A stretch of DNA of 64,000 nucleotides from Caproicibacter sp047777415 (GTDB lineage Bacteria > Bacillota > Clostridia > Oscillospirales > Acutalibacteraceae): NCBI GenBank assembly GCA_047777415.1, contig JBKEEO010000001.1, forward strand, positions 620,001-684,000. Direction: 5' to 3'. The first letter of the stretch is position 1, and the number at the start of each line of letters is the position of its first letter. A model generated the notes under the pieces. The model had not been told where the DNA came from and ran no database searches. It was given only the letters and a program-made list of their open reading frames with translations. Shown piece after piece: positions 19,163 through 26,205 of this stretch. The position numbers and the translations under genes are program-made.

Positions 19163-19269
19163 TTGACAGCAACATAGGCACGTGGTAAAATGTTGTTTTG
19201 TAAATTCCCGGTTCAGCCGGGAGAATATTTGGAACAGAAAGCACCGCCGGGAAATTGCCTGGCGGTGCT
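19163..19269 (+). promoter_or_regulatory. Promoter and double-hairpin leader of the HAD gene
   Basis: TTGACA (19163-19168), 17 bases, TAAAAT (19186-19191) is a strong promoter eight bases after the symporter stop. Two hairpins follow: CCCGG/CCGGG (19207-19221) and AGCACCGCC/GGCGGTGCT (19240-19248 / 19261-19269). The second ends 27 bases before the TTG start. It could be a terminator of the symporter gene or a leader structure; no long T tract follows. Confidence 0.6.
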
Positions 19270-19296
19270 TTGCTCCATGGAAGTGAGGGACGCAGA

Positions 19297-19965
19297 TTGG
19301 GAAACTATACGGCGGCGATTTTTGATTTGGACGGCACGCTGCTCGATTCACTGAATGTCTGGGAGCAGGTGGATATCGATTTTCTGAAAAAAAGGGGGCT
19401 GCCCTTAGCACGGGACTATACGGAAGCCGTTTCTGCCATGAGTTTTGAAGAGGCCGCGCGCTATACCATAGAACGCTTCGGGCTAAAAGAAACTGAGGAA
19501 GAATTGATGCGGGAATGGAACGAAATGGTTGCACACGAGTATGCACACCGTATCAAACTCAAACCCGGTGCGCGGGAATGCCTGCAATTTCTGCAAAAAC
19601 AGAACTTCAAGTTGGGCGTGGCAACTGCACTTCCAAAGGAGCTGTATGTTCCCGCTCTGCAAAACAACGGCATTTTAGATGATTTCCATGTGTTTGCATC
19701 CGTAACGGAAACCAAACGAGGCAAAGGTTTTCCGGATATTTACCTGCTTTGTGCCCGCAGGCTTGGCATCCCGCCTGAAAAATGCCTTGTGTTTGAGGAT
19801 GTTCTGCCCGGACTGCAGGGCGCAAAAGCCGCAGGAATGGGCGCAATTGGCGTATTTGACAAATGTTCCAATCTTTCCGAACAAGACGCGCTATCCGTTG
19901 CCGATGGGTACATACAAAGTCTTGCGGAAGTAACAAAAGCATATTTTAACAAAATTTTTTCGTAA
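19297..19965 (+). CDS. HAD-superfamily hydrolase, beta-phosphoglucomutase-like
   Basis: A 222-residue HAD phosphatase. Motif I is FDLDGTLLDS (nucleophile Asp near residue 9), followed by a helical cap (20-85). Motif II is in GVATALPKE, and motif III/IV is VFEDVLPGLQGAKAAGM near residue 165. This order and cap type match the beta-phosphoglucomutase/phosphoglycolate-phosphatase group. The TTG start at 19297 directly precedes the conserved strand and follows GTGAGGGA. A more upstream TTG at 19255 lies inside a hairpin and was rejected. The substrate is unknown. Confidence 0.88.
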   Translation: MGNYTAAIFDLDGTLLDSLNVWEQVDIDFLKKRGLPLARDYTEAVSAMSFEEAARYTIERFGLKETEEELMREWNEMVAHEYAHRIKLKPGARECLQFLQKQNFKLGVATALPKELYVPALQNNGILDDFHVFASVTETKRGKGFPDIYLLCARRLGIPPEKCLVFEDVLPGLQGAKAAGMGAIGVFDKCSNLSEQDALSVADGYIQSLAEVTKAYFNKIFS

Positions 19966-20063
19966 TTCTATTTACTTTTTTGTAATATTTGATATAATAC
20001 AAAATTAATTCATATCAACAATGATACAAAAACATTTCAATATAGAAAGGCGGGTGATTCTGT

Positions 20064-20618
20064 ATGGGAGAAAAGAACAAAATAATGCAGCACAGTCAAA
20101 TTACAAGCCTTGTGTTAGAACGAACTGAAAAAATAGACTATTCTTCCGTGCTCAATGTCGGCTGTGGGCGCGGGGAACTGCTGGAATCGCTGCTTTCAAC
20201 ACACCCGCACGCACGCACCTGCGGCATTGACCTTTCAGAGCGAAAAATTCTCTTTGCTGCTCAAAAACTGGGGGAAACCGCAGAATTGACCGTTGGTGAT
20301 GCCGAAACTCTGCCATACCCGGACTGCAGTTTCGATCTTCTGATATGCGGCAATTCCATTCAGCGTTGTTTGAATCCGGCACGGGCTATCAACCAGTTTT
20401 ACCGTGTTCTGCAGGCAGGCGGCATACTGATTCTTTACGGTTCCGGAAGAATTTCAGCCAAACGTCTCCTTGCGGGCGCGGTTTCCCGATATGGCGTAGC
20501 TGCTGTTCGCCGACATTCTCCCGCGGAAATCCGGCGGGTATTGGAACGTTCGGCTTTTCGAAATTTCAAGTGGGAAGTTCCTTTTCGAAACATATTTTTT
20601 GCAATCGGAACCAAGTAA
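20064..20618 (+). CDS. Class I SAM-dependent methyltransferase
   Basis: A 184-residue Rossmann methyltransferase. Motif I is LNVGCGRGELLESLL (about residues 31-45). The acidic residue after strand 2 is in GIDLSERK, motif post-II is GDAETLPYPDCSFDLLICGNSI, and a YRVLQAGGILILYG strand follows. It belongs to the Methyltransf_11 type, whose targets are diverse small molecules or lipids. A TATAAT (19993-19998) with TTTACT (19971-19976) 16 bases upstream is a likely promoter. The gene ends five bases before a convergent trkA gene. Confidence 0.85.
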   Translation: MGEKNKIMQHSQITSLVLERTEKIDYSSVLNVGCGRGELLESLLSTHPHARTCGIDLSERKILFAAQKLGETAELTVGDAETLPYPDCSFDLLICGNSIQRCLNPARAINQFYRVLQAGGILILYGSGRISAKRLLAGAVSRYGVAAVRRHSPAEIRRVLERSAFRNFKWEVPFRNIFFAIGTK

Positions 20619-20623
20619 GCCGT

Positions 20624-21286
20624 TTATTTTCTGGCGCTCAACGTTTTCATCAGGCTTTTTTCACTGCTGCCGTCACACACCGCGACAATCTCATCGTTCG
20701 GCAGAAAGGAAGTAAAACCGTTCGGAATAATTAAGTTTTCGTCGCGCACAATGGATATAATCAGTGAGCCTTTCGGCAGAGTTAAGTCACGCAGCTGCAC
20801 GCCAGCAAGCGCTGTATCTTCCGGAAGCTTTAATGTGTTAATGGACGCTTTCCCTCGGTTTAAAGTAGCAAGCAGATGCATCTGAGCGCTGTCCACTTCT
20901 TGCTCAATCATGTTGGTGATAATTTCCGTACTGCTCACGGCGATATCGGGGCCTAGCTTTCGCAGAGCATCCAGATTGCGCGGATCATTATTCCGCGCAA
21001 TCACTTTTTTGATTTTAAACTCTTTCTTTGCAAGCTGAGAAGCAACAAGATTATCCTGGTCACTGCCAGTCACGGCGATAAAACAGTCCGCATCTTTCGC
21101 ACCTGCTTCTTCCAAAGTCTGCATCTCCGTGCCGTCACCGAAAATGACTTCCGCATCTAAATCGTTGGCAAGACGCATGCATTTTGCCTTGTCTTTTTCA
21201 ATCAGCTTCACACTGTATTTCCTGTCCAGCATATTATGTGCAATCTGATTCCCCAGTTTTCCGCCGCCAACTATAATAATTTTCAT
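20624..21286 (-). CDS. TrkA/KtrA-type potassium uptake regulator (second of pair)
   Basis: A 220-residue RCK protein: an N-terminal TrkA-N Rossmann domain (MKIIIVGGGKLGNQIA, GXGXXG-like, residues 1-120) and a C-terminal TrkA-C domain (about 140-220). These cytoplasmic gating subunits bind NAD(H) or ATP and control Trk/Ktr potassium channels. No channel gene is in the window. The ATG at 21286 follows GGAGGAGG by seven bases. It was probably the second gene of a tight operon with the TrkA at 22503-23129. An insertion sequence now separates them by 1.2 kb. Confidence 0.88.
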   Translation of the reverse strand: MKIIIVGGGKLGNQIAHNMLDRKYSVKLIEKDKAKCMRLANDLDAEVIFGDGTEMQTLEEAGAKDADCFIAVTGSDQDNLVASQLAKKEFKIKKVIARNNDPRNLDALRKLGPDIAVSSTEIITNMIEQEVDSAQMHLLATLNRGKASINTLKLPEDTALAGVQLRDLTLPKGSLIISIVRDENLIIPNGFTSFLPNDEIVAVCDGSSEKSLMKTLSARK

Positions 21287-21337
21287 GACAAATCCTCCTC
21301 CGCTCAATCAATCGTATTGTAAAGTTAAATGAAAGTT

Positions 21338-21410
21338 GAGGACTCGTCAGCCCTTCTGGTACAATGGTTTTGACACAAAACAATGTACTCCCGAAAGGAG
21401 ACGAGTCCTC
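21338..21410 (+). promoter_or_regulatory. Transposase promoter within a start-sequestering inverted repeat
   Basis: TTGAGG (21336-21341), 18 bases, TACAAT (21360-21365) is the probable transposase promoter, giving RNA from about 21372. GAGGACTCGTC (21338-21348) is perfectly complementary to GACGAGTCCTC (21400-21410), which sits between the GGAG ribosome site and the ATG at 21411. The left arm is upstream of the native RNA start, so only read-through RNA can form the hairpin. Confidence 0.7.
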
Positions 21411-22451
21411 ATGACAAAATCATACCAGATTTGCTGTCCGAAATGCAACAACCATCAAAACTTTTATCGTTATGGCAAAGATAAATATGGAAACCAGAAA
21501 TATCTTTGCCGTGTATGCGGGCATCAATTTGCGCCGGATGCCCATGCGGCTGACAAACCCGGAAGGCCGCGCGTGCGTCCTTATCCGACTTGCCCTGTCT
21601 GCGGAAAAGCCATGTTCCTTCACCATGACCACAAATACTACTCAAACTACCAATGCTGCGACAAGAAGTGCGGCCATTCCATTTTTGTGCCGAAACCGGC
21701 TGCCGTTACGGCACCTTCCATGTCGAAGCTGTCCGGGAAAACAGATTTCAAGCGGATGCGTTATCCAGTGCATGTTATCCTGACGGCACTGTCGATGTTT
21801 TATCTGGGAAAAAACTCTTTCCGTAATATTGCTTTGATTCTGCGTACTGTCATGAATATTCAGGTTTCCCACACTACTATCAGTAACTGGTGTACGAAAT
21901 TCGCGCCTTTGTTTCAAAACATCGCGCTTGAACTGATGCCAACGCTCAATTTCAACTCCGACGAATGGCACGCGGACGAAACTGTAGTAAAAATCCGAGG
22001 CATGAAGTATTACCTCTGGTTAATTGTGGACAGCGAAACCCGCTTTGTTCTCAGCTTCCACCTTTCCAGGCACAGGGACAGCCCTCAGGCGTTTTCCTTA
22101 CTAAATTCCGTTAAACATCTCGGTAAACCCGGAGCCATCGTCACCGACCGCTACAGTGCTTACAAAGTTCCTGTAAAAGCAGTGCTTGGCGTGAAACATA
22201 TCCGGGTCCAGAGCTTCAGCGATGATATTACCAACAACCTGATCGAATGCTTTAACAAGCAATTCAAGGCGTGGTACAAAACCAAACAGGGATTTGCCTC
22301 GTTCGATTCCGCCAACAATCTTATCGCGGTTTTTCTCTTCTTTTACAATTTTGTCCGCCCTCATTCCGCTCTTGACGGTCTGACCCCGGCACAAGTTGCG
22401 GGCCTAAACCTTTCTGCCAGAAGCAAACGCAAGCTTTTCCTCGTCGCTTGA
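21411..22451 (+). CDS. DDE transposase with N-terminal zinc ribbon (IS6/IS240-like)
   Basis: A 346-residue transposase. The N-terminus has two CxxC pairs (CPKC near residue 9, CRVC near 29) and a second zinc-ribbon-like set (CPVC, CCDKKCG). The DDE catalytic core shows WHADETVVKIRG (first Asp near residue 185), IVTDRYSAY (second Asp near residue 244) and NNLIECFNKQFKAW (Glu). The WxxDET...YLW pattern points to the IS6-related group. The ATG at 21411 follows GGAG by ten bases. The frame is intact, so the element may be active. Confidence 0.88.
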   Translation: MTKSYQICCPKCNNHQNFYRYGKDKYGNQKYLCRVCGHQFAPDAHAADKPGRPRVRPYPTCPVCGKAMFLHHDHKYYSNYQCCDKKCGHSIFVPKPAAVTAPSMSKLSGKTDFKRMRYPVHVILTALSMFYLGKNSFRNIALILRTVMNIQVSHTTISNWCTKFAPLFQNIALELMPTLNFNSDEWHADETVVKIRGMKYYLWLIVDSETRFVLSFHLSRHRDSPQAFSLLNSVKHLGKPGAIVTDRYSAYKVPVKAVLGVKHIRVQSFSDDITNNLIECFNKQFKAWYKTKQGFASFDSANNLIAVFLFFYNFVRPHSALDGLTPAQVAGLNLSARSKRKLFLVA

Positions 22452-22502
22452 AGCAATTGGCTGATTTCCCTTCTTAATCTTTCATGTTTACTTTACAAAG
22501 CC

Positions 22503-23129
22503 TCAATCAATGACGGATGCGAGAACGACCCGGTCGCCCTCGGACAAAATCACGTTTTCTTCATCCCCGCGGCACAAATTCATGTGACCATCAGCACCAA
22601 TCAAGCCGAAAATAACTTCTCCTTCCTTCTTTGGCACATCGGAAAGCTTGATGCCACTATGATCACGGTCCACTTCCTTTGTGCGAAATGACGCGGTGGA
22701 AGTTCCAATTGTAAGTGTCTGTGGCTTGAACGGCATGGTCAGCGCAATCGACATCGCGTCCCCCGCTAAATTGGTCGGGCAAACCGTATTCAGGCCGAAT
22801 CTTTTAAAAATGTTTTCACGCAGCGGATCCGAAATGCGGGCCACCACGTTTTCAATCCCAAAAAACTCACGCGCCATTTGTGACACGGTAATGTTCAGAT
22901 TATCATCAGACGTGACAACCGCCATAGCATCGCAGCCCTCCACACCCGCACTGCGGAGAACTTTGCTGTCCATCGGCATTCCTACAATGGTGATTCCGCT
23001 GAAGTCCTTTTTCAGCCGGTGAAAAGAATCCGGATTTGTGTCCACAATTGTGACATCGTGCCCCTGTTCGTCCAAAATTTCCGCAAGGCGCGAACCGAGA
23101 CGCCCACATCCAATGACCAGTACGTTCAC
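22503..23129 (-). CDS. TrkA/KtrA-type potassium uptake regulator (first of pair)
   Basis: A 208-residue RCK protein with N-terminal MNVLVIGCGRLGSRLAEIL (GXGXXG NAD-binding loop at residues 7-12) and a C-terminal TrkA-C-like domain (about 130-208). It should gate a potassium channel together with the TrkA at 20624-21286. The ATG at 23129 follows GGGGGC. Its TGA stop (22503-22505) lies inside the direct repeat flanking the insertion sequence. Before insertion the stop and the next ATG would have been about 20 bases apart. Expression of the downstream partner may now depend on read-through of the element. Confidence 0.88.
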   Translation of the reverse strand: MNVLVIGCGRLGSRLAEILDEQGHDVTIVDTNPDSFHRLKKDFSGITIVGMPMDSKVLRSAGVEGCDAMAVVTSDDNLNITVSQMAREFFGIENVVARISDPLRENIFKRFGLNTVCPTNLAGDAMSIALTMPFKPQTLTIGTSTASFRTKEVDRDHSGIKLSDVPKKEGEVIFGLIGADGHMNLCRGDEENVILSEGDRVVLASVID

Positions 23130-23220
23130 GTATATATGCCCCCTGTATAATAAATGGATACCCTATGATTTAAAACAGACCATTTTTAGCCTTTTCAAAT
23201 TAGAATTAATCATACAATAA

Positions 23221-23259
23221 ACAAAAAAACAAACAGGCGGGTTATAGCAACCCGCCTGT
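23221..23259 (-). terminator. Intrinsic terminator of the tRNA-Arg/ncRNA transcript
   Basis: On the minus strand ACAGGCGGGTT (23249-23259) pairs with AACCCGCCTGT (23233-23243), then a T-rich run follows (to 23222). It ends the transcript that contains tRNA-Arg and the structured RNA, about 95 bases before the trkA start. Confidence 0.88.
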
Positions 23260-23268
23260 GATTTTAGT

Positions 23269-23400
23269 CCGCCCGGAGGGATTTCCCCGGCAGTTTCCAC
23301 CGCCGCCGGCTTAGCAGTACAACCGCTGCGCCGCTCCGCACTAAATTTAAGCCACCGGCTCAATTTTTGTGCGAACCCTTTCGGGTTTAAATCCCTCCTA
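23269..23400 (-). ncRNA. Compact structured RNA downstream of tRNA-Arg (family unassigned; raiA-type possible)
   Basis: Read on the minus strand, a perfect 10-bp outer stem joins GGAGGGATTT (23398-23389) to AAATCCCTCC (23284-23275). It encloses four hairpins: AACCC-GAAA-GGGTT; GCAC...GTGC with an inner GAGCC/GGCTT helix; CGGC...GCCG around AGCGG/CTGCT; and CGGCGGT/ACTGCCG with a GGAA loop. No open reading frame explains it. Its 3' end shares 15 bases (CCGCCCGGAGGGATT on the plus strand) with the 3' end of the adjacent tRNA-Arg gene. Transcription from the tRNA promoter and the terminator after it make an independent small RNA likely. The raiA motif is one candidate by size and shape, but I cannot confirm it. 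Confidence 0.75.
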
Positions 23401-23418
23401 GGAGACTCTTCTATTTTT

Positions 23419-23496
23419 TGGCCCGCCCGGAGGGATTCGAACCCCCGGCCTTCAGAATCGGAATCTGCTGCTATATCCAGACTTAGCTACGGGCGG
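23419..23496 (-). tRNA. tRNA-Arg (anticodon CCG)
   Basis: A full cloverleaf: acceptor CCGCCCG/CGGGCGG, D arm GCTA/TAGC with GG in the loop, anticodon loop TTCCGAT giving CCG (reads CGG), T arm GGGGG-TTCGAAT-CCCTC, discriminator G and an encoded CCA. The top base pair of the anticodon stem is a G-A mismatch. Its promoter is directly upstream and a structured RNA lies downstream in the same transcript. Confidence 0.97.
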
Positions 23497-23508
23497 ATGA
23501 CTATCCGT

Positions 23509-23536
23509 ATTATATCACAGTTGCGGCAAATGTCAA
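23509..23536 (-). promoter_or_regulatory. Consensus promoter for tRNA-Arg and the downstream RNA
   Basis: On the minus strand TTGACA (23536-23531), 16 bases, TATAAT (23514-23509), ending 12 bases before the tRNA 5' end. Both hexamers are perfect, as expected for a stable-RNA gene. Confidence 0.9.
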
Positions 23537-23644
23537 ATATCAATAAGAGAAAAGAAGGCGGATATTGTCTTTCATCATTTTCGCTTAGATAACGTATACC
23601 TTTCCGAACATGATTTTCCGTAAAACGCTCAAATTTAAGAGAAA

Positions 23645-23678
23645 ATCAAGCCGCCCGAAGCTGACCGGACGGCTTGAT
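23645..23678 (-). terminator. Terminator of pta
   Basis: ATCAAGCCGTCCGG pairs with CGGGCGGCTTGAT (one bulge/mismatch), followed on the minus strand by TTTTCTCTT. It begins 18 bases after the pta stop. Confidence 0.82.
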
Positions 23679-23695
23679 CGATAATAAGTTGAATC

Positions 23696-24688
23696 TTAGT
23701 TGTTCTGAGCTTGCACTGCTGTAATAGCCACCACGCCGACGATGTCTTCCGCTTTGCATCCGCGGGACAGGTCGTTGACCGGTTTTGCAATCCCCTGCAA
23801 GATTGGACCATAAGCATCCGCCTTTGCAAGACGTTCCACCAGTTTGTAGCAGATGTTGCCTACGTTCAGATCCGGGAACACCAGTACATTTGCATGCCCT
23901 GCAACTTTGCTGCCCGGGGCCTTTGACTGACCGACGGAAGGAACCAGCGCGGCGTCCGCCTGCAGTTCGCCGTCGAGCAGCAAATCCGGTGCCTTTTCTT
24001 TTGCCAATTTTGTGGCTTCCACAACCTTGTCGACCAACGCGTCCTTACCGCTGCCGTAGCTGGAGAAGGAAAGCATGGCAACCTTCGGCTCCGCACCCAC
24101 TAATGCGCGGAACGATTTCGCGGAATCAATGGCAATCTCAGACAGTTCGTCCGCGCTCGGATTGATATTCAGTCCGCAGTCCGCAAATACAAAGGTGCCA
24201 TTTTCACCATATTCGCAGTTCGGAACGTTGATGAGGAAGAAACCGGATACCATTTTGGCTCCCGGCGCAGTACGGATAATTTGGAGCGCCGGACGCAGAG
24301 TATTTGCAGTGGAATGGCACGCGCCGGACACCATGCCGTCCGCAACGCCTTTTTTCACCAGCATAACGCCAAAATAGGTGGTATCCTTCATCATTTCATC
24401 CGCTTTTTCCGGGGTCATACCCTTCGCTTTGCGCATTTCATAGAAAGTCTGCGCATAGTCGTCATGAAGGTCTGTATGTTCAGGATCTATGATCTTTGCA
24501 CCTGACAGATCCAATCCTTCCGCTGTTTTCTTGATTTCCTCCTCGTTGCCAAGCAGAATGACATTTGCTATTCCGCGTTTTATCACTTCCGCGGCCGCCG
24601 TTACCACACGTTTATCATTTCCCTCCGGAAGAACAATCGTTTTTTTGTCGGCTTTCGCTTTCTCAATCATCTTGTCCATAAAATTCAT
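23696..24688 (-). CDS. pta: Phosphate acetyltransferase
   Basis: Converts acetyl-CoA and phosphate to acetyl phosphate, the first step of acetate formation with ATP gain. The 330-residue protein is the short form (PTA_PTB domain only) typical of Clostridia. Recognisable blocks are KKTIVLPEGNDKRVV near the start, MLVKKGVADGMVSGACHSTANTLRPALQII (about 115-145) and the VFPDLNVGNICYKLVERLA block near 280. The ATG at 24688 follows GAGAGG by 12 bases; the ATG at 24700 directly abuts that site. No ackA is adjacent. A terminator follows. Confidence 0.95.
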   Translation of the reverse strand: MNFMDKMIEKAKADKKTIVLPEGNDKRVVTAAAEVIKRGIANVILLGNEEEIKKTAEGLDLSGAKIIDPEHTDLHDDYAQTFYEMRKAKGMTPEKADEMMKDTTYFGVMLVKKGVADGMVSGACHSTANTLRPALQIIRTAPGAKMVSGFFLINVPNCEYGENGTFVFADCGLNINPSADELSEIAIDSAKSFRALVGAEPKVAMLSFSSYGSGKDALVDKVVEATKLAKEKAPDLLLDGELQADAALVPSVGQSKAPGSKVAGHANVLVFPDLNVGNICYKLVERLAKADAYGPILQGIAKPVNDLSRGCKAEDIVGVVAITAVQAQNN

Positions 24689-24853
24689 AGTTGCAGACAT
24701 CCTCTCTACTTTATCTTAAAGATAGTTATAATACTGATTATGCTACTTTTTGCAAACCTGAACGCTTTAACCATTATAACTCTTTTATCCCTTAAAAAAA
24801 AGAAAAGTTAATATTTTAACAGGTTTAAATGGGAGTTGTCAATCGTGCAAAGC

Positions 24854-24880
24854 AAAAAAATAACCGCCCGGTCTGGGCGG
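24854..24880 (-). terminator. Terminator of the small membrane protein gene
   Basis: On the minus strand CCGCCCAGACCGGGCGG forms a tight GC hairpin followed by TTATTTTTTT, 15 bases after the stop codon. Confidence 0.88.
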
Positions 24881-24894
24881 CTTCATCATAATGT

Positions 24895-25215
24895 TTAATA
24901 CATCATTCCCGAACTGGCTATACTGGCAATGCTGGCGAAAATAGCTGCACTGAACAAAAATGTAAACACGATTCCTATGGCTAAAAATATCAGTTGAGCG
25001 CGGGCAAAATTTTTCTTGTTGATGTTGCTGTTGCCAAAGCCCCACACAAACAACATCACTATGTTGACAATGGGAATGACGCCGATAAGAAGCATGACAA
25101 GATAGTTTCCCACGCTAAGCGGCGAAGTATCCTCGTACATGTAAGGATTTGCATAAGGCTGCGGCGGCTGATTCTGATATGTACCGGCCGGCTGATTCAT
25201 GTTCTGGTTTTCCAT
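24895..25215 (-). CDS. Small two-helix membrane protein with Gln/Pro-rich head
   Basis: A 106-residue protein with a low-complexity N-terminus rich in Asn, Gln, Pro and Tyr (1-35). Two hydrophobic helices follow (about 36-60 and 72-98), separated by a GNSNINKKNFARA loop. The pattern recalls many small uncharacterised Firmicutes membrane proteins; no named family is recognised with confidence. The ATG at 25215 follows a GGAGGGATAG site. It has its own terminator and is monocistronic. Function unknown. Confidence 0.7.
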   Translation of the reverse strand: MENQNMNQPAGTYQNQPPQPYANPYMYEDTSPLSVGNYLVMLLIGVIPIVNIVMLFVWGFGNSNINKKNFARAQLIFLAIGIVFTFLFSAAIFASIASIASSGMMY

Positions 25216-25395
25216 GTTCTATCCCTCCGATTTTTTTCGAAAGTAAAATTATTATAACAAGAATTATACTTTGATAGCAATATTCAACACGGATAAATTG
25301 TAAATAAGAATTCTGCGTTACGATACATATGATTCGAAAGAGAAAATATCTAAAAACTTTGCTTTGGTTGCTCATCAATTTCATGGGATTAGATA

Positions 25396-25424
25396 TTGAT
25401 AAGTTTTCTACAATCCGTTATAAT
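25396..25424 (+). promoter_or_regulatory. Promoter of the NifU-like/GGGtGRT operon
   Basis: TTGATA (25396-25401), exactly 17 bases, TATAAT (25419-25424), 65 bases before the first start codon. The 274 bases from 25216 to 25489 hold no other recognised element. Confidence 0.85.
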
Positions 25425-25489
25425 GAAAAAAATGTGTAAGACCTGCAAGGGAAGTTTTTAGGGGATACAAAACCGAAAGGAGCACCGAT

Positions 25490-26182
25490 ATGAATTATTC
25501 CGCAGAAGTGGAAAAAATGTGTGTGGTAAAAAAGGGACCCAATCACGGTCCGGCACCCATTCCGGAAGAAGGGAAATGGGTTAAAGCATATGAAATCAAA
25601 GACCTGTCCGGTTTGACGCACGGCGTTGGCTGGTGTGCACCGCAGCAGGGAGCCTGCAAACTGACATTGAATGTAAAGAACGGCATTGTGCAAGAGGCTC
25701 TGGTGGAAACCCTCGGATGCTCTGGCATGACGCACTCCGCCGCCATGGCAGCCGAAATCCTGCCGGGAAAAACTTTGCTGGAATGTCTGAACACGGACCT
25801 TGTATGCGATGCGATTAACGTTGCGATGCGCGAACTGTTTAAACAGATGGTTTACGGCCGCAGCCAGACAGCATTCTCTGAGGATGGTCTGCCTGTTGGC
25901 GCCGGTTTGGAAGATTTAGGCAAGGGCCTGCGTTCTCAAGTGGGCACCATGTATGGAACAGTGCCGAAAGGCGTTCGCTATCTGGAAATGACGGAGGGCT
26001 ATGTGACGAAATTAGCTCTGGATGAAAACAACGAGGTCATCGGCTATCAGTTTGTCCGCCTTGGCAAAATGATGGAAGACATCCGCCATGGAGTCAGCCC
26101 AGACGAAGCTTACAAGAAAAATATCGGCCAGTACGGACGCTTTGATAACGCGGCGAAATACATCGATCCGCGTGAAGAATGA
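25490..26182 (+). CDS. NifU-like iron-sulfur cluster scaffold homologue
   Basis: A 230-residue protein whose central part matches the NifU_N/IscU fold: GACKLTLNVKNGIVQEALVETLGCSGMTHSAAMAAEILPGKTLLECLNTDLVCDAI (about 60-115). It contains the Cys residues that would hold an Fe-S cluster, but the spacing differs from classic IscU. The ATG at 25490 follows GAAAGGAGCACC. The stop overlaps the start region of the next gene, and the two form a conserved pair in Clostridia. It is annotated in databases as a scaffold protein, but whether it serves general Fe-S assembly or a dedicated partner is not known. Confidence 0.8.
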   Translation: MNYSAEVEKMCVVKKGPNHGPAPIPEEGKWVKAYEIKDLSGLTHGVGWCAPQQGACKLTLNVKNGIVQEALVETLGCSGMTHSAAMAAEILPGKTLLECLNTDLVCDAINVAMRELFKQMVYGRSQTAFSEDGLPVGAGLEDLGKGLRSQVGTMYGTVPKGVRYLEMTEGYVTKLALDENNEVIGYQFVRLGKMMEDIRHGVSPDEAYKKNIGQYGRFDNAAKYIDPREE

Positions 26183-26205
26183 GACCAGTAAGGAGGACAA
26201 ACGAA

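Larger units (their letters stand above)
21313..22501 (+). mobile_element. Insertion sequence, IS6/IS240-like, between two trkA genes
   Basis: About 1.19 kb. A direct repeat CTCAATCAAT flanks it (21303-21312 and 22502-22511), consistent with a target duplication of about 8-10 bp. The ends carry imperfect inverted repeats: TTGTAAAGTTAAATGAAAG on the left (from 21317) and the complement of CTTTCATGTTTACTTTACAA on the right (to 22498). It holds one transposase gene in the opposite direction to the surrounding trkA operon. Exact ends are uncertain by about four bases. The insertion falls at the stop codon of the upstream trkA without changing it. Confidence 0.85.

Noticed and set aside
23269..23400. 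Decayed second tRNA-Arg gene
   Set aside because: Only the 3' 15 bases match; the rest folds into different, well-paired hairpins and cannot form a tRNA D or anticodon arm.
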